Below, one piece after another: positions 8,810 through 16,338 of a DNA stretch of 34,704 nt. The translations under genes were made by a program, and so were the position numbers. The DNA is taken from contig CAZOGW010000021.1 in NCBI GenBank assembly GCA_964579415.1, positions 1 to 34,704 on the forward strand, in the 5' to 3' direction. Every line of letters starts with the position of its first letter. Position 1 is the stretch's first letter. Under the pieces are notes generated by a model. The model made no database searches. It was given only the letters and a program-made list of their open reading frames with translations, and had not been told where the DNA came from. Source of the stretch: CAZOGW01 sp964579415. Its GTDB lineage: Bacteria > Actinomycetota > Acidimicrobiia > Spongiisociales > UBA5794.

Positions 8810-9281
8810 GGGCGATCCTCTCCTCCAGCGCCCGCAGCACGGGCTTGGGCACCAGGGCGTCGACGGAGCCACCCAGCAGCGCAACCTGCTTGATGAGCGA
8901 CGACGACAGGTACCCGTACTCCGGCTTGGTGGCGACGAACAGGGTGACGATGCCGGTCAGGTGGCCGTTCATCTGCGCCATCTGCAGCTCGTAGTCGAAA
9001 TCGGTGATGGCCCGCAGCCCCTTGACGATCACGTCGACGCCCTGGGCGGCGGCGTAGTCGACGAGCAGCCCGTGGAACGATCCGACACTGACGTTGTCCC
9101 AGTCGGCACAGCACTCCCCGAGGAGATCCATGCGCTCGCCGGTGGTGAACAGCGGCTGCTTGGAGGGGTTCTCGATGACCGCCACCAGCACCTCGTCGAA
9201 GATGGCGGCACAGCGCTCGACCACGTCGAGGTGACCCTTGGTGGGGGGATCGAAGCTACCCGGGACGAGGGCCGTGGTCAT
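8802..9281 (-). CDS. coaD: Phosphopantetheine adenylyltransferase
   Basis: CoaD transfers AMP from ATP to 4'-phosphopantetheine, the penultimate step of coenzyme A synthesis. The 159 residues from MTTALVPGSFDPPTKGHLD contain the nucleotidyltransferase T/HxGH motif (TKGH, residues 14-17), the substrate region KGLRAITDFDYELQMAQMN and the SSSLIKQVA motif. The ATG at 9281 overlaps the rsmD stop by 4 bases (ATGA), and this start gives the correct N-terminus. Eight extra in-frame residues upstream are not needed. The rsmD-coaD pairing is widely conserved. Confidence 0.97.
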   Translation of the reverse strand: MTTALVPGSFDPPTKGHLDVVERCAAIFDEVLVAVIENPSKQPLFTTGERMDLLGECCADWDNVSVGSFHGLLVDYAAAQGVDVIVKGLRAITDFDYELQMAQMNGHLTGIVTLFVATKPEYGYLSSSLIKQVALLGGSVDALVPKPVLRALEERIAHG

Positions 9282-9820
9282 GCCGGCTCCCGCCGGTAGC
9301 GCCACAGCTCGGCATCGCCGTAGCGGCGCCGGTCGGCGAGCACCAGCGATCCCCGGCGCGCCGGCATGGCGTCCCCTCGCCTGCGATGAACCACGACTAT
9401 CCCCTCGGCGGTCAGTCTCGACTCGACTTTTTCGAGCGTGCTCAGCAGCGACGCTAGTGCCACCGCCCAGGGAGGGTCAACGAATGCCATGTCGAAACGC
9501 CTCGTCTCAGCGTCGAGGTAGCGGTCGACCTCGGCGGCGATCACCTCCCCACCCAGCCCCACATTGGCCACGTTGCGCCGCAGCGAGCCCAGTGCGGAGC
9601 GGTCCCGCTCCACCAGGACCGCCGAGATCGCACCCCGGCTGAGCGCCTCCAGACCGAGGGAACCGGACCCGGCGTAGAGGTCGAGGACCGCCGCCCCCTC
9701 GACGGTGTCGCCCAGCGCCGAGAACAGCGCCTCCTTGGCCCGGTCGGCCACAGGGCGCGTCCCCGACCCGGCAGGGGCGACGAGCTTCCTGCCCTTGGCG
9801 GTCCCGGCAACAATTCTCAT
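9278..9820 (-). CDS. rsmD: 16S rRNA (guanine(966)-N(2))-methyltransferase RsmD
   Basis: This is an S-adenosylmethionine-dependent methyltransferase that modifies G966 of 16S rRNA. The 180 residues start MRIVAGTAKGRKLVAP and carry RPVADRAKEALFSAL, the SAM-binding VLDLYAGSGSLGLEALSRGA and the catalytic FVDPPW motif, all typical of RsmD. The stop overlaps the coaD start (ATGA). Upstream, a short array of TACTACG heptamers (9831-9851) separates it from recG. The region before its ATG has no strong Shine-Dalgarno sequence. Confidence 0.95.
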   Translation of the reverse strand: MRIVAGTAKGRKLVAPAGSGTRPVADRAKEALFSALGDTVEGAAVLDLYAGSGSLGLEALSRGAISAVLVERDRSALGSLRRNVANVGLGGEVIAAEVDRYLDAETRRFDMAFVDPPWAVALASLLSTLEKVESRLTAEGIVVVHRRRGDAMPARRGSLVLADRRRYGDAELWRYRREPA

Positions 9821-9830
9821 GAGCGAAGCG

Positions 9831-9851
9831 TACTACGCACTACGTACTACG
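9831..9851. repeat. Heptamer array (TACTACG type)
   Basis: Three tandem 7-bp units read TACTACG, CACTACG, TACTACG. The array lies between the recG stop (9881) and the rsmD start (9820), inside the 60-bp gap. Confidence 0.8.
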
Positions 9852-9880
9852 CCACCGTTGCTGCAACATTCCCCGCACGG

Positions 9881-12097
9881 CTACCCCCACTTCTCGAAGA
9901 GCCATTCGACGGCGTCGGGACCGAGGACCTCCATGATCTCCTCGCGCAGCTCCGGGTGCCGCTCCAGGTCGGGGTCGGCGTCGACCAGGGCGAAGGCCTC
10001 ACGGCGCGCCTCGGCGAGCAGATCGGCGTCTCGCAGGATGTCGGCAAGCCGCAGGTCGGAGCCTCCCGCCTGGCGCTCCCGGAACACGGTGCCCTGGCCA
10101 CGGATCCTGAGATCCTCCTCGGCGAGGACGAACCCGTCGGTGGTGGCCACCATCGCCGCGATGCGCTCCTGCCCCTCGTCGGTGGCGGGCTCGGCGACCA
10201 GGACGCAGGTGGCAGGATGCTCACCCCGGCCCACCCGGCCGCGCAGCTGGTGGAGCTGGCTGAGGCCGAAGCGGTCGGCGTCCTCGATGACCATCACGGT
10301 GGCGTTGGGCACGTCGACGCCGACCTCGATGACGGTGGTGGCCACCAGCACGTCGACCTCACCCCGGCGGAAGGCGGACATCACCGCCTCCTTGTCGTCG
10401 GGACGGAGCTGGCCGTGGAGCAGCCCGACCCGCAGATCGCCGAGGATTCCGCTCAGACGCTCGTATTCGGCGGTCGCCGATGTGGCCTCCAGCTTCTCGC
10501 TGTCGTCGACGAGCGGGCACACCACGAAGGCCTGCCGGCCCTCGGCCACCTCGCGGCGGATCAGGCCGTAGACCCGATCCATGTCGGCGCCCGACCATGT
10601 CACGTGGTGGGTCCGTACCGGGCTGCGGCCTGGCGGCATCTCGTCGAGCAGCGACACCTCGAGGTCCCCGTAGAGGGTCATCGCCAGGCTGCGTGGGATG
10701 GGCGTAGCGGTCATCACCAGCAGGTCGGGCTCACCGTCGGTGGCCTTCTCCCGCAGCTTCACCCGCTGGGCGACACCGAAGCGGTGCTGCTCGTCGACCA
10801 CCGCCACGCCCAGCGCGGCAAAGTGAAGCCCCACCTGGATCAGCGCATGGGTGCCGATGACGATGTCGACCACACCGGAGCCGATCAGCTTCTCCACATC
10901 CCGGCGACCCGCGCCCGGCGCGAAGTTGGTGATGGCGGAGTTCCCCGTCAGCAATGCCAGGCGCACCACCGGCGCCTCCTCCGGGCCACCGCCGGCGAAG
11001 AGCGAGTCCTGGCCCTCGGCGGCGGCGATGTCGACATGGCCCGGTGCCAGTCCCGCCTCCCCGACAAGGGCGGCGAAGCCCCGGTAGTGCTGCTCGGCGA
11101 GCACCTCGGTGGGCGCCATCACCGCCCCCTGGTACCCGGACTGCACCGCGGTGAGGAGGGTGGCGAATGCGACGACCGTCTTTCCCGAGCCCACCTCTCC
11201 CTGGAGGAGCCGGTGCATGGGGTGCGGCGCCGCCATGTCCGCCTGAACCTCCCCGATGGAGCGCCGCTGCGCCGCGGTAAGTGGGTACGGCAGGGCGGCG
11301 ACGAACCGTCCCACCAGCTCCCCGCCGGGGTCGTGGGCGATGCCGGTTGCGGTCCTCACCTGATTGTGGCGGCGGATGGCGAGGCCGATCTCGATGCGGA
11401 ACAACTCGTCGAAGATGAGCCGCCGCCGGGCGGGGTACACGTCGGCCAGAGTCTCGGGAAAATGCAGGTCGCGGATCGCGGTGGCCCGATCGACGAGGCG
11501 GAGCCGCTGCCGGATGGAGGCCGGCACCACCTCCTCGACGGGCCAGGAACGCCGTACCGCGCTGGCTATCGCCCGGCGTATCGCGGATGCGGCGACGCCG
11601 GCTACTTCGGGATGAACCGGCACCACCCTGCCCGTCACCAGGGACTCCCCGGATTCGTCGAAGTCCTCCTTGTCAGGGCTCGACATCTGGCGGACCCCGC
11701 GGTACAGCTCGACTTTGCCGGACAGGACGAGTGCACGTCCCTCCACCACTCCCTTGAGGTAGGGGTTGAACCAGACGGCCGTGAGGGCGTGACCGTTGGC
11801 GTCGACGATGGTCGCAGTGGTCATCTTCCGCGGCTTGCCCCTCGGTCCCTTCCTCGGAAGGTTCCTCGACTCGACACTGGTCACGGTCCCACCGATCGTC
11901 ACCTCCTCGCCGATGGGGACCGCGCCTATGTCGAAGATCTGGGAGCGGTCGAGGTAGCGACGTGGCGCATGGAGCAACAGATCGGCAACGGACCCGACAC
12001 CAGCCTTGCGCAGCTTGTTCGCATCGACCGTCCTCAGGTGCTTCTCGTGTATCTCACCGATGTCCCGGGTGGTGAGGTGAGCCAGTGATCGCCCCAT
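9881..12097 (-). CDS. recG: ATP-dependent DNA helicase RecG
   Basis: RecG is a superfamily 2 helicase that remodels stalled replication forks and Holliday junctions. The 738 residues comprise an N-terminal wedge/OB-fold region (about 50-150, EVTIGGTVTSVE), then helicase motifs: Walker A QGEVGSGKT near 299-307, APTEVLAEQH (motif Ia), the DEQH box at 435-438, TATPIPRSLA (motif III), and the C-terminal ATTVIEVGVDVPNA and QLRGRVGRG motifs. The C-terminal TRG-type region follows. recG commonly heads the rsmD-coaD cluster in Gram-positive bacteria. Its promoter must lie in the 61-bp tandem-repeat region to the right, which it shares with the divergent rpmB. Confidence 0.97.
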   Translation of the reverse strand: MGRSLAHLTTRDIGEIHEKHLRTVDANKLRKAGVGSVADLLLHAPRRYLDRSQIFDIGAVPIGEEVTIGGTVTSVESRNLPRKGPRGKPRKMTTATIVDANGHALTAVWFNPYLKGVVEGRALVLSGKVELYRGVRQMSSPDKEDFDESGESLVTGRVVPVHPEVAGVAASAIRRAIASAVRRSWPVEEVVPASIRQRLRLVDRATAIRDLHFPETLADVYPARRRLIFDELFRIEIGLAIRRHNQVRTATGIAHDPGGELVGRFVAALPYPLTAAQRRSIGEVQADMAAPHPMHRLLQGEVGSGKTVVAFATLLTAVQSGYQGAVMAPTEVLAEQHYRGFAALVGEAGLAPGHVDIAAAEGQDSLFAGGGPEEAPVVRLALLTGNSAITNFAPGAGRRDVEKLIGSGVVDIVIGTHALIQVGLHFAALGVAVVDEQHRFGVAQRVKLREKATDGEPDLLVMTATPIPRSLAMTLYGDLEVSLLDEMPPGRSPVRTHHVTWSGADMDRVYGLIRREVAEGRQAFVVCPLVDDSEKLEATSATAEYERLSGILGDLRVGLLHGQLRPDDKEAVMSAFRRGEVDVLVATTVIEVGVDVPNATVMVIEDADRFGLSQLHQLRGRVGRGEHPATCVLVAEPATDEGQERIAAMVATTDGFVLAEEDLRIRGQGTVFRERQAGGSDLRLADILRDADLLAEARREAFALVDADPDLERHPELREEIMEVLGPDAVEWLFEKWG

Positions 12098-12118
12098 GGC
12101 TCGGAACGGTACAGGTCT

Positions 12119-12337
12119 CCCGAACCCAGGGTTCCCGACGTCGCTCAGCGTCGTCCACAGCCCAAACTTCGCACACGCTCCCGAACCCAGGGTTCCCGAC
12201 GACGCTCAGCGTCGTCCACAGCCCAGACTTCGCAGACGCTCCCGAACCCAGGGTTCCCGACGACGCTCAGCGTCGTCCACAGCCCAGACTTCGCACACGC
12301 TCCCGAACCCAGGGTTCCCGACGACGCTCAGCGTCGT
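12119..12337. repeat. 61-bp tandem repeat, about 3.6 copies
   Basis: A 61-bp unit begins CGAACCCAGGGTTCCCGACG at 12121, 12182, 12243 and 12304. The last copy is cut short after the palindrome. Each unit carries two inverted repeats, GAACCC-A-GGGTTC and ACGACGCT-C-AGCGTCGT, followed by a linker CCACAGCCCAGACTTCGC. Units differ by only a few bases, so the array is young or homogenised. It fills the intergenic region between divergent recG and rpmB. Because 61 is not a multiple of 3, the same peptide words appear in shifting frames, which argues against coding. Confidence 0.93.
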
Positions 12338-12353
12338 GTGGAACCCTGGGTTC
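12305..12353. promoter_or_regulatory. Nested inverted repeat ending the 61-bp array
   Basis: GAACCCAGGGTTCC (12305-12318) pairs perfectly with GGAACCCTGGGTTC (12340-12353), and the ACGACGCT/AGCGTCGT hairpin sits in the loop. Each arm is also nearly self-palindromic. The structure lies directly upstream of the rpmB promoter zone. A weak -10-like TACCAT is at 12375-12380 and the Shine-Dalgarno AGGAGGT is at 12393-12399. It could be an operator cluster or a cruciform-forming site. Its function is unknown. Confidence 0.55.
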
Positions 12354-12409
12354 CGCTTCGGAGGAGCTAGCTGCTACCATCCTCTCGCTTCCAGGAGGTC
12401 TCCCTTTCC

Positions 12410-12598
12410 ATGTCTTATCGTTGTGAAGTCTGCGCCAAAGAGCCGTGGGTCGGCAAGCAGGTGAGCTTCTCTCACAAGCGCTCCAGCCGCCGCTGGCTGC
12501 CCAATATCCAGCGCATCCGCGTCAAGCACGGCAGCAACTCACGCCGGATGCGGGTCTGCACGTCCTGCATCAAGGCCGGCAAGGTCGAGAAGGTCTGA
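12410..12598 (+). CDS. rpmB: 50S ribosomal protein L28
   Basis: This 62-residue large-subunit ribosomal protein begins MSYRCEVCAKEPWVGKQVSFSHKRSSRRWLPNIQ, with the L28 core and two Cys pairs (CEVC and CTSC) that form the zinc-binding version. It is preceded by a strong AGGAGGT 10 bases before the ATG and is divergent from recG. Only 3 bases separate its stop from the next gene. The recG/rpmB adjacency is common in actinobacteria and Firmicutes. Confidence 0.96.
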   Translation: MSYRCEVCAKEPWVGKQVSFSHKRSSRRWLPNIQRIRVKHGSNSRRMRVCTSCIKAGKVEKV

Positions 12599-12601
12599 CC
12601 C

Positions 12602-12814
12602 ATGCAGGGTGTAGTAAAGGTCTACGACCCCGCCACAGGGGTCGGGGTAATCGTGCGTGACGACGACCGCTCCGAGGTGCTGCTGCGCCCCGGTTCGCTG
12701 GCGGGTTCCATCTTCCGCACACTTCGCCAAGGCCAGCGTATCGTCTTCGAGACCGAGGAGGACGGCGGGTACCTCTTCGCCAACCGCCTCCGCTTCGGCT
12801 CAGACGGCTATTAG
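12602..12814 (+). CDS. Degenerate cold-shock-domain-like small protein
   Basis: This 70-residue OB-fold candidate begins MQGVVKVYDPATGVGVIV, which aligns with the cold-shock pattern M-x-G-x-V-K-W-F-x(5)-G-F-G-F-I. However, the RNA-binding aromatics of RNP1 are replaced (VYD, GVGVI) and the RNP2-like strand reads VLLR instead of VFVH. The C-terminal EEDGGYLFANRLR keeps the CSD ending. I infer a nucleic-acid-binding or ribosome-associated OB protein with altered specificity, co-transcribed with rpmB (3-base gap). An unrelated small OB protein is possible. Confidence 0.6.
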   Translation: MQGVVKVYDPATGVGVIVRDDDRSEVLLRPGSLAGSIFRTLRQGQRIVFETEEDGGYLFANRLRFGSDGY

Positions 12815-12816
12815 CA

Positions 12817-12854
12817 GCACTACGTACTACGCAAAGAGTCGTGAGGCGTAGTGC
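12817..12854. repeat. Heptamer array with flanking inverted repeat
   Basis: CACTACG and TACTACG units (12818-12831) begin 3 bases after the preceding stop codon. GCACTACG at 12817-12824 is matched by its reverse complement CGTAGTGC at 12847-12854, giving an 8-bp stem around 22 bases. It may serve as a weak terminator. Confidence 0.7.
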
Positions 12855-12923
12855 CGGGACGGCGGGTTGGTGCAGCCGGTAAGATCGGCTTCCCTTTTCC
12901 CGCGTGCCCCGGAGGCAAGAGAC

Positions 12924-13157
12924 ATGGTCGAAGCCTACGTGCTCATCCAGACCGAGGTCGGCAAGGCTGCTCAGGTCGCCGTCGAGATCGCCGGCATCCC
13001 CGGAGTCACCTCGTCGGCAGCCGTCACCGGGCCTTACGACGCCGTGGTCCACGCCAGCGCCGAGGACGTCGACTCGCTGGGCAAGCTGGTGGTCGCCCGT
13101 ATCCAGGCTGTCGAAGGCATCACCAGGACGCTGACCTGTCCCGTGGTGAAGCTGTAA
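12924..13157 (+). CDS. Stand-alone Lrp/AsnC effector-binding (RAM) domain protein
   Basis: This 77-residue protein starts MVEAYVLIQTEVGKAAQVA and contains the alpha/beta RAM fold pattern IAGIPGVTSSAAVTGPYDAVVHASAEDVDSLGKLVV...IQAVEGITRTLTCPVV. There is no helix-turn-helix, so it is the single-domain subfamily, thought to bind small molecules such as amino acids and to oligomerise. The start is the ATG at 12924 with GGAGG 13 bases upstream. The open frame extends further upstream without support. It stands between heptamer arrays on both sides, so it may be its own unit. Confidence 0.88.
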   Translation: MVEAYVLIQTEVGKAAQVAVEIAGIPGVTSSAAVTGPYDAVVHASAEDVDSLGKLVVARIQAVEGITRTLTCPVVKL

Positions 13158-13163
13158 GCGAGG

Positions 13164-13196
13164 CGTATCACGTATCACGTAGTACGTAGTACGTAT
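13164..13196. repeat. Heptamer array (CGTATCA to CGTAGTA switch)
   Basis: Units run CGTATCA twice, CGTAGTA twice and a partial CGTAT, starting 6 bases after the preceding stop codon and ending 13 bases before the sigma-factor start. The unit type changes midway without losing the 7-bp phase. Confidence 0.9.
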
Positions 13197-13209
13197 CCGG
13201 AGACCCTCC

Positions 13210-14196
13210 ATGACTACTACCGATCTCGACAGGTCGACACCCGAGCAGCTTCTGGAGCAGCACCGGCGGGAGTTGACCGGGTACTGCTACCGCATGTTGG
13301 GGTCGTCGTTCGAGGCGGAAGACGCCGCGCAGACAACCCTGGTGCGGGCCTGGCAGGCCTATGACCGCTTCGAGGGTAGGTCTGCCCTGCGGACCTGGCT
13401 CTACCGCATCGCCACCAACGTCTGCTTCGACATGCTGCGCGGCAAGGAGCGGCGCTACCGGCCCATGGACCTCGGTCCCGCCTCGCCGCACCACACCTCC
13501 CTCAAGCCCGGGCTTCCCGAGGCGACCTGGATCACACCGATCCCCGAGGCCGGCGTCGTCGACCTCGACGGCGACCCCGCCGATGTCGCCGTGGCCCGTG
13601 ACTCGATTCGGCTCGCCTTCATCGCCGCGCTGCAGTACCTGCCGCCACGCCAGCGCGCCGCCCTCATCCTGCGCGAGGTGCTGCGCTGGAGCGCCGCCGA
13701 GGTGGCCGACCTCCTCGACACCACCGTCGCCTCGGTCAACAGCGCCCTGCAGCGGGCCCGGGCGACGCTGGCCGCCGCCTCCGTCAGCGAAAGCGACGTC
13801 CTCGACCCCCTCGATCCCGCCCAGGCCGACCTCCTCGAGCGTTACATAGCCGCCTTCGAGGCGTACGACATCGAGGCGCTGCTGTCACTCCTCCACGAGG
13901 ACGCCACCCAGTCCATGCCGCCCTACGACCTCTGGCTCCAGGGTCACGAGGACATCGCCGGTTGGCTCACCGGGCACGGCATCGGGTGCCGCGGTTCCCG
14001 CCTGGTGCCGGCCGCGGCCAACGGATCACCGGCCTTCGGTCAGTACCGGCCCGACCCCGACGGGGGCCACTCGCCCTGGGCTCTCGTGGTACTCGAGATC
14101 AGCGACGGCAAGATCGCCGCCATGAACTCCTTCCTCGACACCGCCCACCTGTACCCCCTCTTCGGCCTCCCGCCGCGGCTCGACCCGGAGCGATGA
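13210..14196 (+). CDS. ECF sigma factor with SnoaL-like C-terminal domain (SigG-like)
   Basis: This 328-residue group 4 sigma factor has region 2 at about residues 14-80 (EQHRRELTGYCYRMLGSSFEAEDAAQTTLVRAW...LRTWLYRIATNVCFDMLR) and region 4 at about 135-195 (LPPRQRAALILREVLRWSAAEVADLLDTTVASVNSALQRAR). A SnoaL/NTF2-like domain follows from about 213 (YIAAFEAYDIEALLSLLHEDATQSMPP...). The mycobacterial SigG/SigJ-like group has the same layout, in which the tail replaces or complements an anti-sigma factor. The start is supported by GGAGA 7 bases ahead of the ATG. The stop overlaps the GNAT gene (ATGA), so the two are coupled. No anti-sigma gene is adjacent. Confidence 0.92.
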   Translation: MTTTDLDRSTPEQLLEQHRRELTGYCYRMLGSSFEAEDAAQTTLVRAWQAYDRFEGRSALRTWLYRIATNVCFDMLRGKERRYRPMDLGPASPHHTSLKPGLPEATWITPIPEAGVVDLDGDPADVAVARDSIRLAFIAALQYLPPRQRAALILREVLRWSAAEVADLLDTTVASVNSALQRARATLAAASVSESDVLDPLDPAQADLLERYIAAFEAYDIEALLSLLHEDATQSMPPYDLWLQGHEDIAGWLTGHGIGCRGSRLVPAAANGSPAFGQYRPDPDGGHSPWALVVLEISDGKIAAMNSFLDTAHLYPLFGLPPRLDPER

Positions 14197-14807
14197 CGGT
14201 GGGTGATCCCGCCTGCTACCTCGACGCGGTATGCCTGTCCTGCGGGCGCTTCATCGAAGGTGAGGTGCCGGAGAGCGCCGCCTGCCCCCACTGCGCCGAG
14301 CCTGTGGACGGCAGCCGCCCCCTGGTCACCGTGCGCCGCGCCGTGCCCGCCGACGCCGAGGCGGTGGGGGCTCTCACCGAGAGCGCCTACCGCAACGACG
14401 GTCACCTCGAGGACGACGAGGAATACGCCGCGATGCTGCGGGACGCCGCGGGGAGGATCGCCGGCGCCGTGGTGCTGGTGGCCGAGATCGGTGGCAAGGT
14501 GGTGGCCAGCGCCACACTGGCCGCTTACGGCACCGTCCTCGCCGAGACGGCACGGCCCGGCGAGATCGAGGTGCGCATGCTGGCCGTCGACGGGGCGGCC
14601 CGGCGGCGCGGTGTGGCCCGGGCCCTGATGGCGGCCACCACCGAGTACGCCCGCTCCGAGGGCGTGCAGCGGGTGGTGCTGTGCACCCAGACCACGATGA
14701 CCGAGGCACACCGCCTCTACGAGAGCCTCGGCTACGAGCGCCAACCGGAGCGGGACTGGTCCGAGGGTCCCTTCGCCCTGCTCAGCTACGGCCTCGACGT
14801 CCGGTAG
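14193..14807 (+). CDS. GNAT acetyltransferase with N-terminal zinc-ribbon-like segment
   Basis: The 204-residue protein has an N-terminal Cys cluster (CLSCG near residue 14, CPHC near 34) of the kind that folds as a zinc ribbon. A GNAT domain follows from about residue 46 (VTVRRAVPADAEAVGALTESAYRN). The acetyl-CoA pyrophosphate loop is visible as EVRMLAVDGAARRRGVARALMAA, and the C-terminal motif as AHRLYESLGYE. The substrate is unknown. The ATG overlaps the sigma-factor stop by 4 bases (ATGA), so the acetyltransferase is probably made with the sigma factor. A Cys-rich N-terminus is unusual for a single-domain GNAT. Confidence 0.88.
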   Translation: MTVGDPACYLDAVCLSCGRFIEGEVPESAACPHCAEPVDGSRPLVTVRRAVPADAEAVGALTESAYRNDGHLEDDEEYAAMLRDAAGRIAGAVVLVAEIGGKVVASATLAAYGTVLAETARPGEIEVRMLAVDGAARRRGVARALMAATTEYARSEGVQRVVLCTQTTMTEAHRLYESLGYERQPERDWSEGPFALLSYGLDVR

Positions 14808-14817
14808 GAGGAACCCG

Positions 14818-15240
14818 ATGACACTGTTCGACACCACGACCGAATTCGGACGGAGGGTGGCCCGCGAGTTGGAGAGCGAGATGGTGGTGTGGCTCACCAC
14901 GGTCAGTCCCGGTGGAACGCCGCTCCCCGTACCGGTGTGGTTCCACTGGACCGGCGACGAGTTCGTGCTGGTGAGCAAGCCCGACCAAGCCAAGCTGCGC
15001 AACATCACCGCCAACCCCCGGGTGGCACTGAGCTTCAACTCCGACTTCCAGGCCGAGGGCTACACCCGCTTCACCGGTACGGCACGCCTCGACATCCCTC
15101 ACACGGCCGCGGAACTCGATGCCTATGCCGCCAAATACGCCGACCGTATCCCCGCCATAGGCTTCCCCGATGCCGGCGCCTACTTCGCCGCCTATTCGGA
15201 ACCCATGAGGGTGACACCCGAACGACTCACGGGGTTCTAG
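14818..15240 (+). CDS. PPOX-class split-barrel oxidoreductase, probably F420-binding
   Basis: This 140-residue pyridoxamine-5'-phosphate-oxidase-fold protein contains MVVWLTTVSPGGTPLPVPVWFHWTGDEFVLVSKPDQAKLRNITANPRVALSF, the core of the actinobacterial Rv3369-like, probably F420-dependent family. Cofactor and substrate are inferred from family. AGGAGG lies 8 bases before the ATG, overlapping the end of the GNAT gene, so it is third in the sigma-GNAT-PPOX unit. Its TAG stop is followed immediately, with no spacer, by a heptamer array. Confidence 0.85.
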   Translation: MTLFDTTTEFGRRVARELESEMVVWLTTVSPGGTPLPVPVWFHWTGDEFVLVSKPDQAKLRNITANPRVALSFNSDFQAEGYTRFTGTARLDIPHTAAELDAYAAKYADRIPAIGFPDAGAYFAAYSEPMRVTPERLTGF

Positions 15241-15293
15241 TACTTAGTACTTAGTACTTAGTACTTGGTACGTAGTACGTAGTACGTAGTACG
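15241..15293. repeat. Heptamer array filling the gap between convergent stop codons
   Basis: Units run TACTTAG three times, TACTTGG, TACGTAG three times and a partial TACG. The array is 53 bp and occupies exactly the whole space between the PPOX stop (15238-15240, plus strand) and the ddl stop (15294-15296, minus strand). The unit type changes midway in phase. Confidence 0.95.
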
Positions 15294-16304
15294 CTACCGC
15301 AGCGCTAGCTCGACGAGCTCGTTGCAGAGTTCGGGGTAGGTCATACCGCTGGCCATCCACATCTTGGGGAAGCCGGAGATCGGGGTGAACCCGGGCATCG
15401 TGTTCACCTCGTTGATGAGGAACCCGCGGTCGTCGGCCTCGTAGAAGAAGTCGACACGGGCCAGGCCGCGGCACTCCAGCGCGGTGAATGCCCGGCCCGC
15501 CAGCTCCCTCACCTCGGCGGTGCGGGCCTGCGACAGCGCCGCCGGGGCCACGAAGCGGCTGGTCGGATCGGCGTACTTGGCCTCGTAGTCGTACCAGCCC
15601 CTGGTGGAGAGCACGATCTCACCGGGGGAGGACACTCGGGGCCCTGCCAGGACCGCCACCTCGATCTCACGGCCCGCTATCGCCTCCTCGACGATGACCT
15701 TCTCCCCCAGTTCCAGGGCGGCGGCGATCCCGTCCTTGATCTCCAGGTCGGTCTCGCAGCGGGTGACGCCCACCGACGATCCCAGCTCGGCGGGCTTCAC
15801 GAAAACGGGGAGGCCCAACTCGGCGATGACGTCATCGGCGACCCGTGCCGGATCTGCGAAGTCGGCGGCGCGCACCACCCGCCACCGCACCGTGGGGACG
15901 CCGGCACGCACCAGGAGCTGCTTGGCTATGTCCTTGTCCATGGCGATCGCCGACGACTTGACCCCGCACCCGACGTAGGCCACGCCGGCCATCTCGAACA
16001 CTCCCTGGATGGTCCCGTCCTCGCCGTAGGGACCGTGGAGCACGGGAAACACCACATCGAACCCTGTGACCTCTCCCCCGACATCGAGGACCGCCTCGGG
16101 GAGGCGCAGCGTCGCCGGAAGGCCGGCGGCGATCATGGGATCCTTGCCCGCCTCGGCGAGCCACCAGGCACCGGCCCGATCGATGCCCACCGGGACGACG
16201 CGGTGCCCGGCGCCGCTGAGGGCGTCGATCACCGCCACCGCAGATACGCAGGAAACGTCATGTTCGGCCGACCGGCCCCCGAACAGCAGCAGCACCCTTG
16301 CCAT
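15294..16304 (-). CDS. ddl: D-alanine--D-alanine ligase
   Basis: This ATP-grasp enzyme makes the D-Ala-D-Ala dipeptide for peptidoglycan. The 336 residues start MARVLLLFGGRSAEHDVSCVSA, the conserved Ddl N-terminus. They contain FDVVFPVLHGPYGEDGTIQGVFEMAGVAYVG, the ATP-binding LPVFVKPAELGSSVGVTR, and the C-terminal LARVDFFYEADDRGFLINEVNTMPGFT metal/substrate motif. I use the ATG at 16304; a GTG one codon upstream is also possible. It is the last of a minus-strand run, 34 bases downstream of fabI. murF is not nearby. Confidence 0.96.
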   Translation of the reverse strand: MARVLLLFGGRSAEHDVSCVSAVAVIDALSGAGHRVVPVGIDRAGAWWLAEAGKDPMIAAGLPATLRLPEAVLDVGGEVTGFDVVFPVLHGPYGEDGTIQGVFEMAGVAYVGCGVKSSAIAMDKDIAKQLLVRAGVPTVRWRVVRAADFADPARVADDVIAELGLPVFVKPAELGSSVGVTRCETDLEIKDGIAAALELGEKVIVEEAIAGREIEVAVLAGPRVSSPGEIVLSTRGWYDYEAKYADPTSRFVAPAALSQARTAEVRELAGRAFTALECRGLARVDFFYEADDRGFLINEVNTMPGFTPISGFPKMWMASGMTYPELCNELVELALR

Positions 16305-16338
16305 CACCGGAGCCTACCGCGGCACCGATCGGGGCGGG

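Noticed and set aside
12119..12337. CRISPR array
   Set aside because: The 61-bp units are contiguous and nearly identical throughout, with no variable spacers, and no cas genes are present. The 7-bp arrays likewise have no spacers.
12085..12464. Open frames giving a repeated peptide across the 61-bp array
   Set aside because: The 61-bp period shifts the frame each copy, so the same peptide words move between frames. No ribosome site or homology supports coding.
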